From the IMG/VR virus record IMGVR_UViG_3300043607_000009, positions 1-64,000 of that record: a stretch of 64,000 nt of DNA. One strand, given 5' to 3'. The DNA is from a virus. A model generated the notes under the pieces. That model worked only from the letters and a program-made list of their open reading frames with translations, was not told the origin of the DNA and searched no databases. Below, one piece after another: positions 49,356 through 56,958 of this stretch; the stretch's first letter is position 1, and every line of letters starts with the position of its first letter. The position numbers were made by a program, and so were the translations under genes.

Positions 49356-50033
49356 TTAGAACGTCGGAGGCTTGATCCAGAAGTGCAGCCAATACCCCTT
49401 GTCGATCGACGAGAGCCACGCGCTGCACCCGATCGCGTTGCACGCACGCACGCGCGGGGTCCAATGCCCGTTGCGTGTCGCAGTGAAGAGTCGCGTCGGC
49501 ACCGTGGTCGTGGTCGCATCGACGACTTTGTTCTCGTAGTGGGTGAGCTCCCATTCGTAGCGCGTCGCCGTCGGAACGGCCGGTGTCGCGAGCACCATCG
49601 AGTCGCCGAGGTAGCCGATCCGCGTCGAGAGAACGGTCGTAAACGTCGCCGGGGGCATCGGTGTAGTCGTGATGTCGGTCGGGCGCGCAGGCGCCGTGGG
49701 CTCGGCCGAGATCGTCTTCGTCGCGACGTTCGAGAACGCGCTCTCGACGGCCGCTGCGTTGTATGCCGTGACGACGAAGAACCATACGCCCGCGCACAAG
49801 TTGGTCACTTGGTACGAAGCGGCCGCAGGGTTGGTGATCTGTTGGTTGTTCGGGTAGTTGCCTTGCGCGAGGCCCCAATAGGCTTTGAAGCCCGCGAGGT
49901 TCGTAAGCGCCGTGCCATCGGTGTTCTGCGTCGGCGGGTTCCACGTGAGCAACGCCGAGCCCATGCACGATTGCGCGTGCGCGAGCGACGAGCAGAGCAA
50001 CGCGAGAGCGAACGCGAAGAGGTAGCGGAACAA
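49356..50033 (-). CDS. Secreted FN3-domain protein, 225 aa
   Basis: A clear signal peptide (FRYLFAFALALLCSSLAHA) is followed by two fibronectin type III-like repeats: LTWNPPTQNTDGTALTNLAG ... FFVVTAYNAAAVESAFSNV, and APARPTDITTT ... RVRACNAIGCSAW. It would be exported by the host. Phages rarely encode signal-bearing FN3 proteins outside tail fibres; roles in adhesion, exclusion or lysis are possible but not visible. Confidence 0.7.
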   Translation of the reverse strand: MFRYLFAFALALLCSSLAHAQSCMGSALLTWNPPTQNTDGTALTNLAGFKAYWGLAQGNYPNNQQITNPAAASYQVTNLCAGVWFFVVTAYNAAAVESAFSNVATKTISAEPTAPARPTDITTTPMPPATFTTVLSTRIGYLGDSMVLATPAVPTATRYEWELTHYENKVVDATTTTVPTRLFTATRNGHWTPRVRACNAIGCSAWLSSIDKGYWLHFWIKPPTF

Positions 50034-50085
50034 GGAGGGGGCCTCGTATTTTTCGGCGATGCTACACCCGGCCGCGGGGCGGACG

Positions 50086-50325
50086 CTAGCTTCGGTTGGA
50101 GAACGTTACCGTGTAAGCGTCGTACCCCTCGGCGGGGTTGATCGTGATCGTGATCGTGTCGTAGCCTTGCTCGTGGACCGGCTCGTGGACGTGCTCGAGC
50201 TCCTCGAGCGTGGTGTGCGTGATCAGGAACGTTCGTAGTGGGGGGCGGATCGACGCCGCTCCCATCACAACCGACGGGACTACCGCGGTCGTTAAAGCGC
50301 CGGTTAGGAACGAGCGTCGATCCAT
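50086..50325 (-). CDS. Small protein with Tat-like signal, 79 aa
   Basis: The amino end DRRSFLTGALTTAVVPSVVM has the twin-arginine pattern RRxFL followed by a hydrophobic stretch and a small-residue cleavage region. The remaining ~50 residues contain a His/Glu-rich helix (LEELEHVHEPVHEQGYD) and a beta hairpin. It is a candidate Tat-exported phage protein; a plain Sec or membrane anchor cannot be excluded. Confidence 0.55.
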   Translation of the reverse strand: MDRRSFLTGALTTAVVPSVVMGAASIRPPLRTFLITHTTLEELEHVHEPVHEQGYDTITITINPAEGYDAYTVTFSNRS

Positions 50326-50340
50326 GCGCGCAATCTACGC

Positions 50341-50640
50341 CTAGATGTCGAGAATGTGAATGGGGCGGATCTCGAGCCGGCACATCGTAGGGTCGTGGCT
50401 CTCGGCGAACCAGCACAAGACCCAACCACGGTACTGCGGCCGCGGATCGTAGCGCTTCCACGCCTTGCCCTCGTACACGCCTGTCGGGTTGGTACCTGAG
50501 TAGTCCATCAACGCGAGGAATTCACGCGGCGAAAGGATCGCGACTCCGCGCTCGATCATGAGCCGCTTCGGCTGATCCCAACTGCGGCCGAGCGGGTCCG
50601 TGATCGGCGGAAGTCGTTCCGGGAGTGAGAAGCCAATCAT
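50341..50640 (-). CDS. Hypothetical protein, 99 aa
   Basis: ATG 50640 overlaps the stop of the HerA-like gene (ATGA). The protein (WDQPKRLMIERGVAILSPRE, YDPRPQYRGWVLCWFAES) is mixed alpha/beta. I recognise no family. Its coupling to the ATPase suggests it works with it. Confidence 0.6.
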   Translation of the reverse strand: MIGFSLPERLPPITDPLGRSWDQPKRLMIERGVAILSPREFLALMDYSGTNPTGVYEGKAWKRYDPRPQYRGWVLCWFAESHDPTMCRLEIRPIHILDI

Positions 50641-52361
50641 TCGAAGAGATACGACGCAGCCATCGCATTCCCGTTGTCGAGAGTGATGAGCTTGCGCGCG
50701 CGAAGCTCCTTCAACGTCTGGTACGTGGTCGTAGTCTTGTAACCGGTCTGCTCTGCGATTGTGCTCTTGTGCACGTACTCGGGGTACGCATCCACGATGA
50801 CTGAGAAGATCTTGGAGCCGCCCGCCCCGAGTGTGCGATACCAATAGTCGATCAGCGCACGTCCGGTCGGAAGCTGCGCGTAGTCGCCGAGCACGTCGAG
50901 GCCCTCTTGCGTTGGCAGCCACTTGTCACCATCACGCTTCGCGTAGCCCGCCGCGCGCAACTCCTTCAACGTTTGGTAGCGCGTGGTGGCCTTGTAGCCG
51001 GTGATGATCGCGATCTGCGTCTCGTCTGCGCCGTCGTACTGCGCGAGCACGGTCAAGACCTTGCGATGGCCCTTGCCGAGCTTCACGTCGATCGCGTCGC
51101 GTGCGAGCTTCTTCATCTGCGGACCGAGCACCTTCGCGAACTGCGCCGGCCGAGGGGCACCCGTCACGCGCCCCGGTCCACCAGGCTGCAAGATCGGCTT
51201 CAGTTCGGTGAGCAGCGCTTCGACGTTGGTCTCGTTGAGCTCGTCGGGCGTGACGGAGATCTTGTTGATCGACGCGAGGCGCCGACGCAGCAAGTGGTTC
51301 TGCGTGCGCAAGCCGCTGCGTTCCTTCGCAACGGCCTTGAGATTTTCGCGGAGTTTGTTGTGCCTCTCACGCCACGAGGCGTACGTGCGCGTTTCCTTCG
51401 CTGCGGCCGGTGCCTTCTTGCCGAGCTCCTTCGTGAGCCGCTTCACTTCTGCGCGGAGCGACTCGACGGTCTCGGCCACGACTGGCGTCTTCAGTTGCGA
51501 TTGCAAGCGTTCGACGAACGCACCGACGTTGGCGATCTTGCCCGCGCGCTTGGCGAGCTCGGGCCGGCGCCGATCCGGATGGTAGGTCTTGATCTTACCC
51601 GCCTGCACCCGCTTCACGTCGTTCTCGTCGCCGCGGAACACCCACGCTTCGCCGGCATCCATGTTCGGCATGGAGTTGGTGATCTCGGTGCTCATCGCAG
51701 GCGTTACGCGGTCGATCCACTTCGAGAGCGCGTCGATCGCGTGCGAGCCGCGCTGCTTCATGAGCACGAGGTTCTCGCACATCTCAAGCACGGCCTTGTT
51801 CACTTCCTGCGAGCGCTGATTGATGAGCGTGATGCCAATCGACTGGTTGCCGCCCATGCGCACGATCTTCTCGATCTCGGCGTAGGTCTCGCCATCCAAG
51901 ATCCGCTGCGGCACGAACTCGGCCGCCTCTTCGAGGAAGATGTGCCGCACGCCCTTGTTCTCGTAGTGCAGCACGCGGAAGCACTCGCGGACGATCGTCC
52001 GCCACGCGGCCTTGGAGAGTTTCTTGTCGTAGAGATCGAAGACTATTGGGATGTTCTCGGTAATGGCCGAACGCATGATGAGCGGCGCGGTTGCAGGCGT
52101 GAGCTCGAGATCTGGCTCTACGCCACCAGCCACCACGATCGGGTAGCCCTTGCCGCCCTTCGTTGCGGAGCGGCGCAAATGACGCCACACGCCAGTCGGA
52201 TCGAACACGACGGGTGGGATGCGTGCATCCAAGAGCTGCTCGGCGATGCCTTTCGCGAGCGTGGTCTTGCCGGTGCCGCGGATGCCTAGAATCGCGTTCG
52301 CTTGGATCGCGTAATCCTCGTCGCGGATCTGCGCCGAGCCAATCTTGATCGTGCTAGCCAT
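50637..52361 (-). CDS. HerA-like ATPase with tandem winged-helix repeats
   Basis: Residues 1-280 are a HerA/DUF87-type ATPase: Walker A GIRGTGKTTLAKGIAEQ (~26), Walker B-like HIFLEEAAEFVPQ, sensor-like IGITLINQRSQEVNK and an arginine-finger region. A coiled coil (~295-370) leads to two homologous winged-helix repeats (~440-480 ITGYKATTRYQTLKELRAAG; ~535-570 QTGYKTTTTYQTLKELRARK). HerA enzymes pump or translocate DNA; this one could feed packaging, recombination or defence. It stands alone without a NurA-like nuclease. Confidence 0.8.
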   Translation of the reverse strand: MASTIKIGSAQIRDEDYAIQANAILGIRGTGKTTLAKGIAEQLLDARIPPVVFDPTGVWRHLRRSATKGGKGYPIVVAGGVEPDLELTPATAPLIMRSAITENIPIVFDLYDKKLSKAAWRTIVRECFRVLHYENKGVRHIFLEEAAEFVPQRILDGETYAEIEKIVRMGGNQSIGITLINQRSQEVNKAVLEMCENLVLMKQRGSHAIDALSKWIDRVTPAMSTEITNSMPNMDAGEAWVFRGDENDVKRVQAGKIKTYHPDRRRPELAKRAGKIANVGAFVERLQSQLKTPVVAETVESLRAEVKRLTKELGKKAPAAAKETRTYASWRERHNKLRENLKAVAKERSGLRTQNHLLRRRLASINKISVTPDELNETNVEALLTELKPILQPGGPGRVTGAPRPAQFAKVLGPQMKKLARDAIDVKLGKGHRKVLTVLAQYDGADETQIAIITGYKATTRYQTLKELRAAGYAKRDGDKWLPTQEGLDVLGDYAQLPTGRALIDYWYRTLGAGGSKIFSVIVDAYPEYVHKSTIAEQTGYKTTTTYQTLKELRARKLITLDNGNAMAASYLFE

Positions 52362-52525
52362 TCAAGGTCTCCAACTTATGCACCTAGCCAAGGAAGATCC
52401 CACAACCAGCCGCGTTTTTGTTCCGGCGTGTATGCGCAGCGTCTACGACGCCGCACGAGCGCAAGGTGCCAACGAATTGAACGGTGACTGCATGCGGCAG
52501 AGCCATGCAGGCTTCGTCTTCATCA

Positions 52526-52675
52526 CTACTCCACCGCCAATTCGGTTGGGGCTCGCGGAGGCGCGCGGTGTTGCACGATCTCGTAGACGTAGCCCGCGAC
52601 GTAGAAGCACGTCAACAGCACGATCACGACGACCACGATCAACGCGACCATGGAGCCGTTGTTCTTGTTAGCCAC
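52526..52675 (-). CDS. Single-pass membrane micro-protein, 49 aa
   Basis: GTG 52675 to TAG 52526; AGGAG lies just upstream. Residues ~9-30 (MVALIVVVVIVLLTCFYVAG) form a strong transmembrane helix, followed by a Pro/Arg tail. It stands ahead of the HerA-like gene. It may be a lysis or superinfection factor; no family can be named. The remaining gap 52362-52525 shows no convincing gene. Confidence 0.55.
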   Translation of the reverse strand: MANKNNGSMVALIVVVVIVLLTCFYVAGYVYEIVQHRAPPRAPTELAVE

Positions 52676-52684
52676 TGAGGTCTC

Positions 52685-52915
52685 CTAAAACGGAATTTCG
52701 TCGTCCCATTCGGGGTCGTAACGCACGGGCTTCGACGAGGCATCGCCCACAATAGGCTCTAAGAAGTCGAACGCGAACTGTTGCTCGCGTCGCTTGCTCT
52801 TGTCGAAGAGCGGCACGTCATGCTTCGTCGAACGCGAACGCTTGCGGTCGTCAAAGTTTACGCGCCGCTTGTTGCCCCCAGACTTCACCTTGCGCACGGT
52901 CATTGGCTGCCCCAA
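52685..52915 (-). CDS. KRRVNF-motif small protein A, 76 aa
   Basis: The basic amino half (KSGGNKRRVNFDDRKRSRST) and acidic end (DPEWDDEIPF) resemble those of the neighbouring gene 52900-53097 (DKRRVNFAESTHRRSTSR; EWDDFDEI). The two are tandem paralogues overlapping by 16 nt. The function is unknown. Confidence 0.55.
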   Translation of the reverse strand: MGQPMTVRKVKSGGNKRRVNFDDRKRSRSTKHDVPLFDKSKRREQQFAFDFLEPIVGDASSKPVRYDPEWDDEIPF

Positions 52916-53097
52916 TTGCCAAAATTGCCGAGGATCTCGTCGAAGTCATCCCACTCGCCGTAGGCGCACGTCGAGCCTCGAGGGACGTCTCCGCCCATAC
53001 GCGATGTCGAACGCCGGTGCGTTGATTCAGCGAAGTTGACGCGCCGCTTATCCGATCGGGAGCGCGGGGTCTTCTTCGTCGGCCGCTTCTTCGCCAT
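52900..53097 (-). CDS. KRRVNF-motif small protein B, 65 aa
   Basis: Paralogue of the following gene: it shares KRRVNF, a basic Ser/Thr/Arg patch and EWDD near the end. It overlaps the upstream Cys-rich gene by 50 nt, which is long for this genome, so one of the two ends may be misjudged. Confidence 0.5.
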   Translation of the reverse strand: MAKKRPTKKTPRSRSDKRRVNFAESTHRRSTSRMGGDVPRGSTCAYGEWDDFDEILGNFGNWGSQ

Positions 53098-53209
53098 CGT
53101 CTGCCTCGTACATCACGCACATGCAGTCATCGGCTTCGCACTCGCGCGATTCGTCACGGTGTTCTTCGACCGAGTGCCCGCACATGCACGGACGGAGCTC
53201 CGTAGTCAC
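53048..53209 (-). CDS. Cys-rich zinc-binding small protein, 53 aa
   Basis: GTG 53209 overlaps the stop of the upstream micro-gene (GTGA). The pattern CMCGHSVEEH...CEADDCMC is a compact zinc-site motif found in many small phage proteins; the end is acidic. A regulatory or inhibitor role is possible. Confidence 0.6.
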   Translation of the reverse strand: MTTELRPCMCGHSVEEHRDESRECEADDCMCVMYEADDGEEAADEEDPALPIG

Positions 53210-53289
53210 CGCTGCTCCAAGATCTCGACGAGCTCGCCGAGGAGGAAGAGGGCCGTGAGTGCCAACCAACACGCGATCAAGATGCTCAT
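53206..53289 (-). CDS. Membrane micro-peptide, 27 aa
   Basis: ATG 53289 to TGA 53206 encodes SILIACWLALTALFLLGELV plus an acidic tail, a single hydrophobic helix. Its stop overlaps the GTG of the zinc-binding gene, and this coupling supports its reality. Confidence 0.5.
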   Translation of the reverse strand: MSILIACWLALTALFLLGELVEILEQR

Positions 53290-53293
53290 CGGC

Positions 53294-53830
53294 TTACGAC
53301 TTCTTCTTCGAGACCGTCTTGGCGCCCGTGACTTTCTTCACGGCCGGCTTGCCGGTTGGCGTGCCGTTCAACTTGTGCAGGTTCTTCGCGACCAAGCGTT
53401 GCTTGCGCCGGTCGTTCGGGTCGTCCTTGTACGTGAGCCAATCGTTGTTGAAGAGATCGAACGCGAGCCGCGAGACGGTCGAGATCGGCATGCCGCAGTC
53501 GCGTGCCACGTCGTTGATGGTCGGCGGCGTCGGGCACGAGGCGACGTAGAAGAGGATCGCCGCGCCGTTCAACGTGTTGATGTTCGACTTCGCGATCTTC
53601 GCGAGCAGATCCCGCGACGTGATGATTTCTGACTTGTCCATGATTACTCCGTGAGAATGGATATACCGAGGGCAAGTGTATCGCGTAGCCGAGGCGTTTG
53701 CACGCTCTTGTTTCCGTAAATGAGGGCATTTCGCCCACGTACACAAGCAATGTCGCGTCTGGCAACGACGACACCACACCTTGCGGCCATAGCACGCAGA
53801 GCAGTATTGCGCGTAGGCCGAAGGGCTCAC
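53294..53830 (-). CDS. MarR-like winged-helix regulator with Cys-rich amino domain
   Basis: GTG 53830 overlaps the preceding stop. Residues 1-60 have many cysteines (YCSACYGRKVWCRRCQTRHC, LCTWAKC), suggesting zinc binding. Residues ~70-150 are a winged helix (LNGAAILFYVASCPTPPTIN, DVARDCGMPISTVSRLAFDL, DDPNDRRKQRLVAKNL), as in MarR proteins; the tail is Lys-rich. ATG 53641, with GGAG ahead, is an internal alternative start giving only the winged helix. It probably controls late or regulatory transcription. Confidence 0.65.
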   Translation of the reverse strand: MSPSAYAQYCSACYGRKVWCRRCQTRHCLCTWAKCPHLRKQERANASATRYTCPRYIHSHGVIMDKSEIITSRDLLAKIAKSNINTLNGAAILFYVASCPTPPTINDVARDCGMPISTVSRLAFDLFNNDWLTYKDDPNDRRKQRLVAKNLHKLNGTPTGKPAVKKVTGAKTVSKKKS

Positions 53831-54129
53831 ACCGAGGGCTTACCCTGCTCGTGCGCGAGCTTCGCTTTCGTCCAGCCTTGGTAGTACGCCCATGGCTTGC
53901 CTCGTTCGGCTCGGCCGCGGTGTGTAAGGTTACGAGGGGGCTTGGGCTCGCCGCGATGGTATGCACGCCAGCCCTTAGCCATCATGCCGTTGAACGGGCA
54001 CTTGGTCTTCGGCCGCGCCTTGTCGCCGCCTCGGTAGCGGCCCGCACGGAAGCGTTCGTTTAATGCTGCCGTTGACCCCGGCTTCGGCGGAGCTCCGCGC
54101 CTAGTCATTGCGGCTCCGCGCCTAGTCAT
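53827..54129 (-). CDS. Small basic protein with duplicated start region, 100 aa
   Basis: ATG 54129 overlaps the stop of the upstream gene. A 21-bp tandem repeat (54092-54138) repeats the first seven codons, so TRRGAA occurs twice and a second ATG (54108) exists. The body (KGWRAYHRGEPKPPRN, WAYYQGWTKAKLAH) weakly resembles ribosome modulation factor (RMF)-type proteins seen in phages; this is tentative. Confidence 0.5.
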   Translation of the reverse strand: MTRRGAAMTRRGAPPKPGSTAALNERFRAGRYRGGDKARPKTKCPFNGMMAKGWRAYHRGEPKPPRNLTHRGRAERGKPWAYYQGWTKAKLAHEQGKPSV

Positions 54130-54138
54130 TGCGGCTCC
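54092..54138. repeat. 21-bp tandem repeat at a stop/start junction
   Basis: Two perfect copies of a 21-bp unit (54092-54112, 54113-54133) plus 5 bp. Each unit contains ATGACTAG in the minus direction, i.e. the start of one gene and the stop of the previous one. The length is a multiple of three, so neither frame is disturbed. Confidence 0.9.
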
Positions 54139-54709
54139 TATCGCGATCGAGCTCGGTGCCGTAGCTAGCGGCCGCTTGTCCTTCGTTGTCGTCCGGATCA
54201 TCCGGCAGCGTCGGCTTCAAGAAGTTCTCGGCGGTTGTGACAAGCTCGTTCACCGAGTCATACGCCTTCACGTAGAGCTCGTAGAGCTTCGGCGCGCAGA
54301 GGAACTTGATCGTGCGGGGCCAGTTCCCCCACGGCCGCACGTCCAGCTTCTCGTTGCCGGTCGGCACGGCGCTGTGCGCGACTTGCGAGATCACGATGTG
54401 CCACTCCGCACCGATGCGCGTGAAGCCTAAGAACGTCTCGTGAAGGCGCGCATCGACTTGCAGCGACACTTCGAGGTTCACGCGGCGCAGCTCCATCTCC
54501 ATGTTGCGGTAGCGCTCGTTGATCAAATCGCACAATTGATCGAGCCGTTGCACCGCAGTCGGCATGCGCAACAGCATGTCGGAGAGCGGCAGCATCGGCG
54601 GAGGCGGAGCAGGGACTTCGACGCGCGCGGGGGCTTTCCTCCGCTTGTACTTCAACGATGTCATGCGAGCAGGACGAGGCGGCGCTTCGCGGACTTTCTT
54701 CACGGCCAT
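54122..54709 (-). CDS. Hypothetical protein, 195 aa
   Basis: The basic amino end (ARMTSLKYKRRKAPA) is followed by a coiled coil (LDQLCDLINERYRNMEMELR) and an alpha/beta part (WHIVISQVAHSAVP, LYELYVKAYDSVNELVTTAE). It heads a coupled series of regulators and small proteins. No family is recognised. Confidence 0.6.
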   Translation of the reverse strand: MAVKKVREAPPRPARMTSLKYKRRKAPARVEVPAPPPPMLPLSDMLLRMPTAVQRLDQLCDLINERYRNMEMELRRVNLEVSLQVDARLHETFLGFTRIGAEWHIVISQVAHSAVPTGNEKLDVRPWGNWPRTIKFLCAPKLYELYVKAYDSVNELVTTAENFLKPTLPDDPDDNEGQAAASYGTELDRDRSRND

Positions 54710-54876
54710 GCTAGTTCTCCTTGGTGCCGGCTAGGCACTCGTTTGTTAGCTGGCCTAACGAGTTACGAGTTCAGAGCCCGCGGAGATGTGTAGGGATGGA
54801 CCGTGGGGACCGAGAGCACCAACGCCGCAACTCGTAGGCCAGTCGGTACGCTAGCCGAATGCGCGTACCGAATCAA

Positions 54877-55029
54877 CTAGCTCCGCTGCGCGGGCAAGGT
54901 TGTTGGCACCAGTGAGGCGCGAAGATGCTCGTCCGTGATCGCTTTGAGCTTGACATACAGAGGGTCATCGTGGGCGAGCTCGCGGCCGCGCTTATCCCAG
55001 ATCCGGCAAAGGCCATAGGTCCGATGCAC
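54877..55029 (-). CDS. Hypothetical small protein, 50 aa
   Basis: GTG 55029 begins one base after the stop of the LuxR-like gene (55031-55033). The protein (YGLCRIWDKRGRELAHDD, ITDEHLRASLVPT) is compact and mixed. The open frame upstream shares DNA with the LuxR-like gene and is not used. The function is unknown. Confidence 0.5.
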   Translation of the reverse strand: MHRTYGLCRIWDKRGRELAHDDPLYVKLKAITDEHLRASLVPTTLPAQRS

Positions 55030-55030
55030 G

Positions 55031-55252
55031 TTAGCGCTCGGTCGTAGGGAGCTGAAGCGTAGCGAGATCCACGGCGCCGGACTTGAGCGCTCGAACCACC
55101 AGCCCCACACGGTTGCGAGCATAGAAACGTCTCATCAACGATTCCAAATGAGCGCGCACTGTGGAGCATGAGATCCCGAGCACGTGTCCGATCTCCTTGT
55201 CGATGAGCCCGCGACAGAGCTGCTCGAGAACTTGTGCCTCGCGGTCCGTCAT
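55031..55252 (-). CDS. LuxR/GerE-type HTH regulator, 73 aa
   Basis: ATG 55252 overlaps the stop of the upstream gene (ATGA); a longer frame to 55330 is less likely. The protein is almost only a GerE domain: TDREAQVLEQLCRGLIDKEI, GHVLGISCSTVRAHLESLMR, then a basic recognition end. Domain-only LuxR-type proteins bind DNA constitutively and control phage or host promoters. Confidence 0.8.
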   Translation of the reverse strand: MTDREAQVLEQLCRGLIDKEIGHVLGISCSTVRAHLESLMRRFYARNRVGLVVRALKSGAVDLATLQLPTTER

Positions 55253-55377
55253 CCGCCGCGTTGTTTCCGCCGTGCCTTGCGGGCGGCCTTCGACTTGCTC
55301 TTGCTGAGTTGTTTCTTCTTCACGAACCATGGAAGCGGTCCTGTATAGCCTGCGGGTCTCGGAGCTTTGTTAGCCAT
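55249..55377 (-). CDS. Basic small protein, 42 aa
   Basis: ATG 55377 to TGA 55249. The sequence (PAGYTGPLPWFVKKKQLSKS and an Arg/Lys-rich tail) is a short cationic peptide coupled to the LuxR-like gene by a 4-nt overlap. It may be a leader or a nucleic-acid binding peptide. Confidence 0.5.
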   Translation of the reverse strand: MANKAPRPAGYTGPLPWFVKKKQLSKSKSKAARKARRKQRGG

Positions 55378-55378
55378 G

Positions 55379-55951
55379 CTATTCATCTGGGTCTGGCTTG
55401 GGCTTTATCAAGTTCAAGATCGAATTGATCACTTCGAGCTTGGTCTCATCGCGCATGCCGATCGGCTGCCCACCAGGGATGCCGCCATGCTCGTGCTTCT
55501 GCGGTTGATCCCATCCGAGCTCGGGCTGGCGCACCGCGAGCCATCGAAGTGCTGCCGCGGTGTCGGGCGGGTAGTGACGCTTGGTCCGCACCCGCACGAC
55601 CTTGCCGTCCGTCCAACGTGTTTCCGGGTGCGAGAAGATCTTCTCCTCGGTGTGCGTGTAGCCGGTCGCGCGATGGAACAGCGCACCGGCCACTGCACCA
55701 TCGGCCGCGAGCTTGCCCGCCTCGAGCGCCGCCTTGAACGCCGGGAACTTGGTGCGCCACATGTGGTACGTGGCTTCGGCGATCCCGAGTGCTTCGCAGA
55801 TCTGCGCCACCTTGGCGCCGAGCATCGCGAGGTTGCGTGCGGTCGCGGGCGTGCGCGTCGGCGAATAGATCGGCGGCCGCCCGCCTTTGGAGATCGCGTC
55901 GGACTCCGGATCGTGGTCGCCTCGGTGGCGGATTCGTTTGCGAACGGCCAT
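55379..55951 (-). CDS. Terminase small subunit-like protein
   Basis: The 190-residue protein has a helix-turn-helix (KVAQICEALGIAEATYHMWR), then AFKAALEAGKLAADGAVAGA, LFHRATGYTHTEEKIF and PPDTAAALRWLAVRQPELG. This is the pattern of phage small terminase/TerS-like proteins that recognise the packaging site. It is 7 kb from the large terminase, which is unusual but not unknown. Confidence 0.7.
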   Translation of the reverse strand: MAVRKRIRHRGDHDPESDAISKGGRPPIYSPTRTPATARNLAMLGAKVAQICEALGIAEATYHMWRTKFPAFKAALEAGKLAADGAVAGALFHRATGYTHTEEKIFSHPETRWTDGKVVRVRTKRHYPPDTAAALRWLAVRQPELGWDQPQKHEHGGIPGGQPIGMRDETKLEVINSILNLIKPKPDPDE

Positions 55952-55985
55952 GCGCGCGCGAGTCTATCACTTGAGCTCGGGCAAC

Positions 55986-56417
55986 TCACGATGCTGCGTG
56001 CGAGGCCCGGCCCACCGAGCGGGCGAGTGCGCTCGGTAGTAGCATCGGCGTTCCCCAAAACGCGCGCCAAGCGTTGCTTGGCATCGAGCGGATCTTGCCG
56101 GCGAGCGCAATCTCTTCGAGCGTCGCGAGTCGCTTGCGGTAGACCGCGATCACGTAGTCTTCGCTGCGCACGTAGTCTTCGTACTGCACGATCTGCGACA
56201 CGAGCTCGCACGTGCGCACGCGCCGATCGTACGCGGGGCCACGCACGACGTTCGGTCGTTGGCCTTGATCGAACATCGGTACGACTTCGAAGGCGTAGTT
56301 GAACCAACAGCACCAACACACTTCGTGCGTATTGGGTGCCCCGAGCTTGAGGCGGAACTCTGCGATGTGCACGTGCTCGTGCCCGCGGTTCTTGCACAGC
56401 GTGCAGTAGCGAATCAA
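55986..56417 (-). CDS. Zinc-binding hypothetical protein, 143 aa
   Basis: The amino end has YCTLCKNRGHEHVHIAEF and EVCWCCWFN, a probable zinc ribbon, then charged helices (DYVIAVYRKRLATLEEIALA). The start overlaps the preceding stop. No family is recognised. Confidence 0.55.
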   Translation of the reverse strand: MIRYCTLCKNRGHEHVHIAEFRLKLGAPNTHEVCWCCWFNYAFEVVPMFDQGQRPNVVRGPAYDRRVRTCELVSQIVQYEDYVRSEDYVIAVYRKRLATLEEIALAGKIRSMPSNAWRAFWGTPMLLPSALARSVGRASHAAS

Positions 56418-56605
56418 CGTCGTTTCCTCAAGCGGATTGGTGACGACCCCACACAGGCGATTGGCCGATCTCGATCTGTAGTGTCTCGAGCGATTCGCTT
56501 CGCATCCGCGGGCGAAAGATCCGCTGCCATAAGCTGCGCCACCACGGCGTTACTTGCGGATGCTTCGCAGACTTCAGTGCTACGCCGTCGTCGTTCATGT
56601 GTCAT
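56414..56605 (-). CDS. Hypothetical small protein, 63 aa
   Basis: ATG 56605 overlaps the stop of the upstream gene (ATGA). The middle (VVAQLMAADLSPADAKRIAR) is helical, the ends basic. Another frame of the same DNA (ATG at about 56597) is also open for 56 codons; the coupling favours the frame given. Confidence 0.45.
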   Translation of the reverse strand: MTHERRRRSTEVCEASASNAVVAQLMAADLSPADAKRIARDTTDRDRPIACVGSSPIRLRKRR

Positions 56606-56958
56606 CTCCCTCGTTTCACCAAACGTACCGTCGAAGGAGCGGCGAATCTCTTCACGAGCTCGCGCTCCATCCAACGCACCAAAGTCTTTGCGCTCGGATC
56701 GTAATTGATCAGCGTTCCTTGATCGCGTACACGAGCGAAGCGCTGCGCCTGACTGTTCCACGCGAGCCAGTAGTTCGCTTTGTGCATGCGCTTGCGCACT
56801 GAGATTAACTTCAGCGCGATCCACGGCGGATTGCTGGCGCGAGAGCGCTCCCACAACTGCCAGTGGTTGAAGCCTGCGGTGCCTTGCGAGAGTTCGAGCT
56901 CCGCGATGAGCACACCGTGATCCGGAACATGTCCTTTCCATCCAGTCGTGCGTCCCAA
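56602..56958 (-). CDS. Hypothetical protein, 118 aa
   Basis: The protein (LIAELELSQGTAGFNHWQLW, IALKLISVRKRMHKANYWLA) is basic and rich in Trp. It is the first gene downstream of the repeat-rich region 56959-57294, so its promoter must lie there. No family is recognised. Confidence 0.55.
   Translation of the reverse strand: MGRTTGWKGHVPDHGVLIAELELSQGTAGFNHWQLWERSRASNPPWIALKLISVRKRMHKANYWLAWNSQAQRFARVRDQGTLINYDPSAKTLVRWMERELVKRFAAPSTVRLVKRGR

Noticed and set aside
52443-52523. 26-codon minus-strand open frame after the membrane micro-protein
   Set aside because: It lacks a convincing ribosome binding site, and its composition shows no protein-like pattern.
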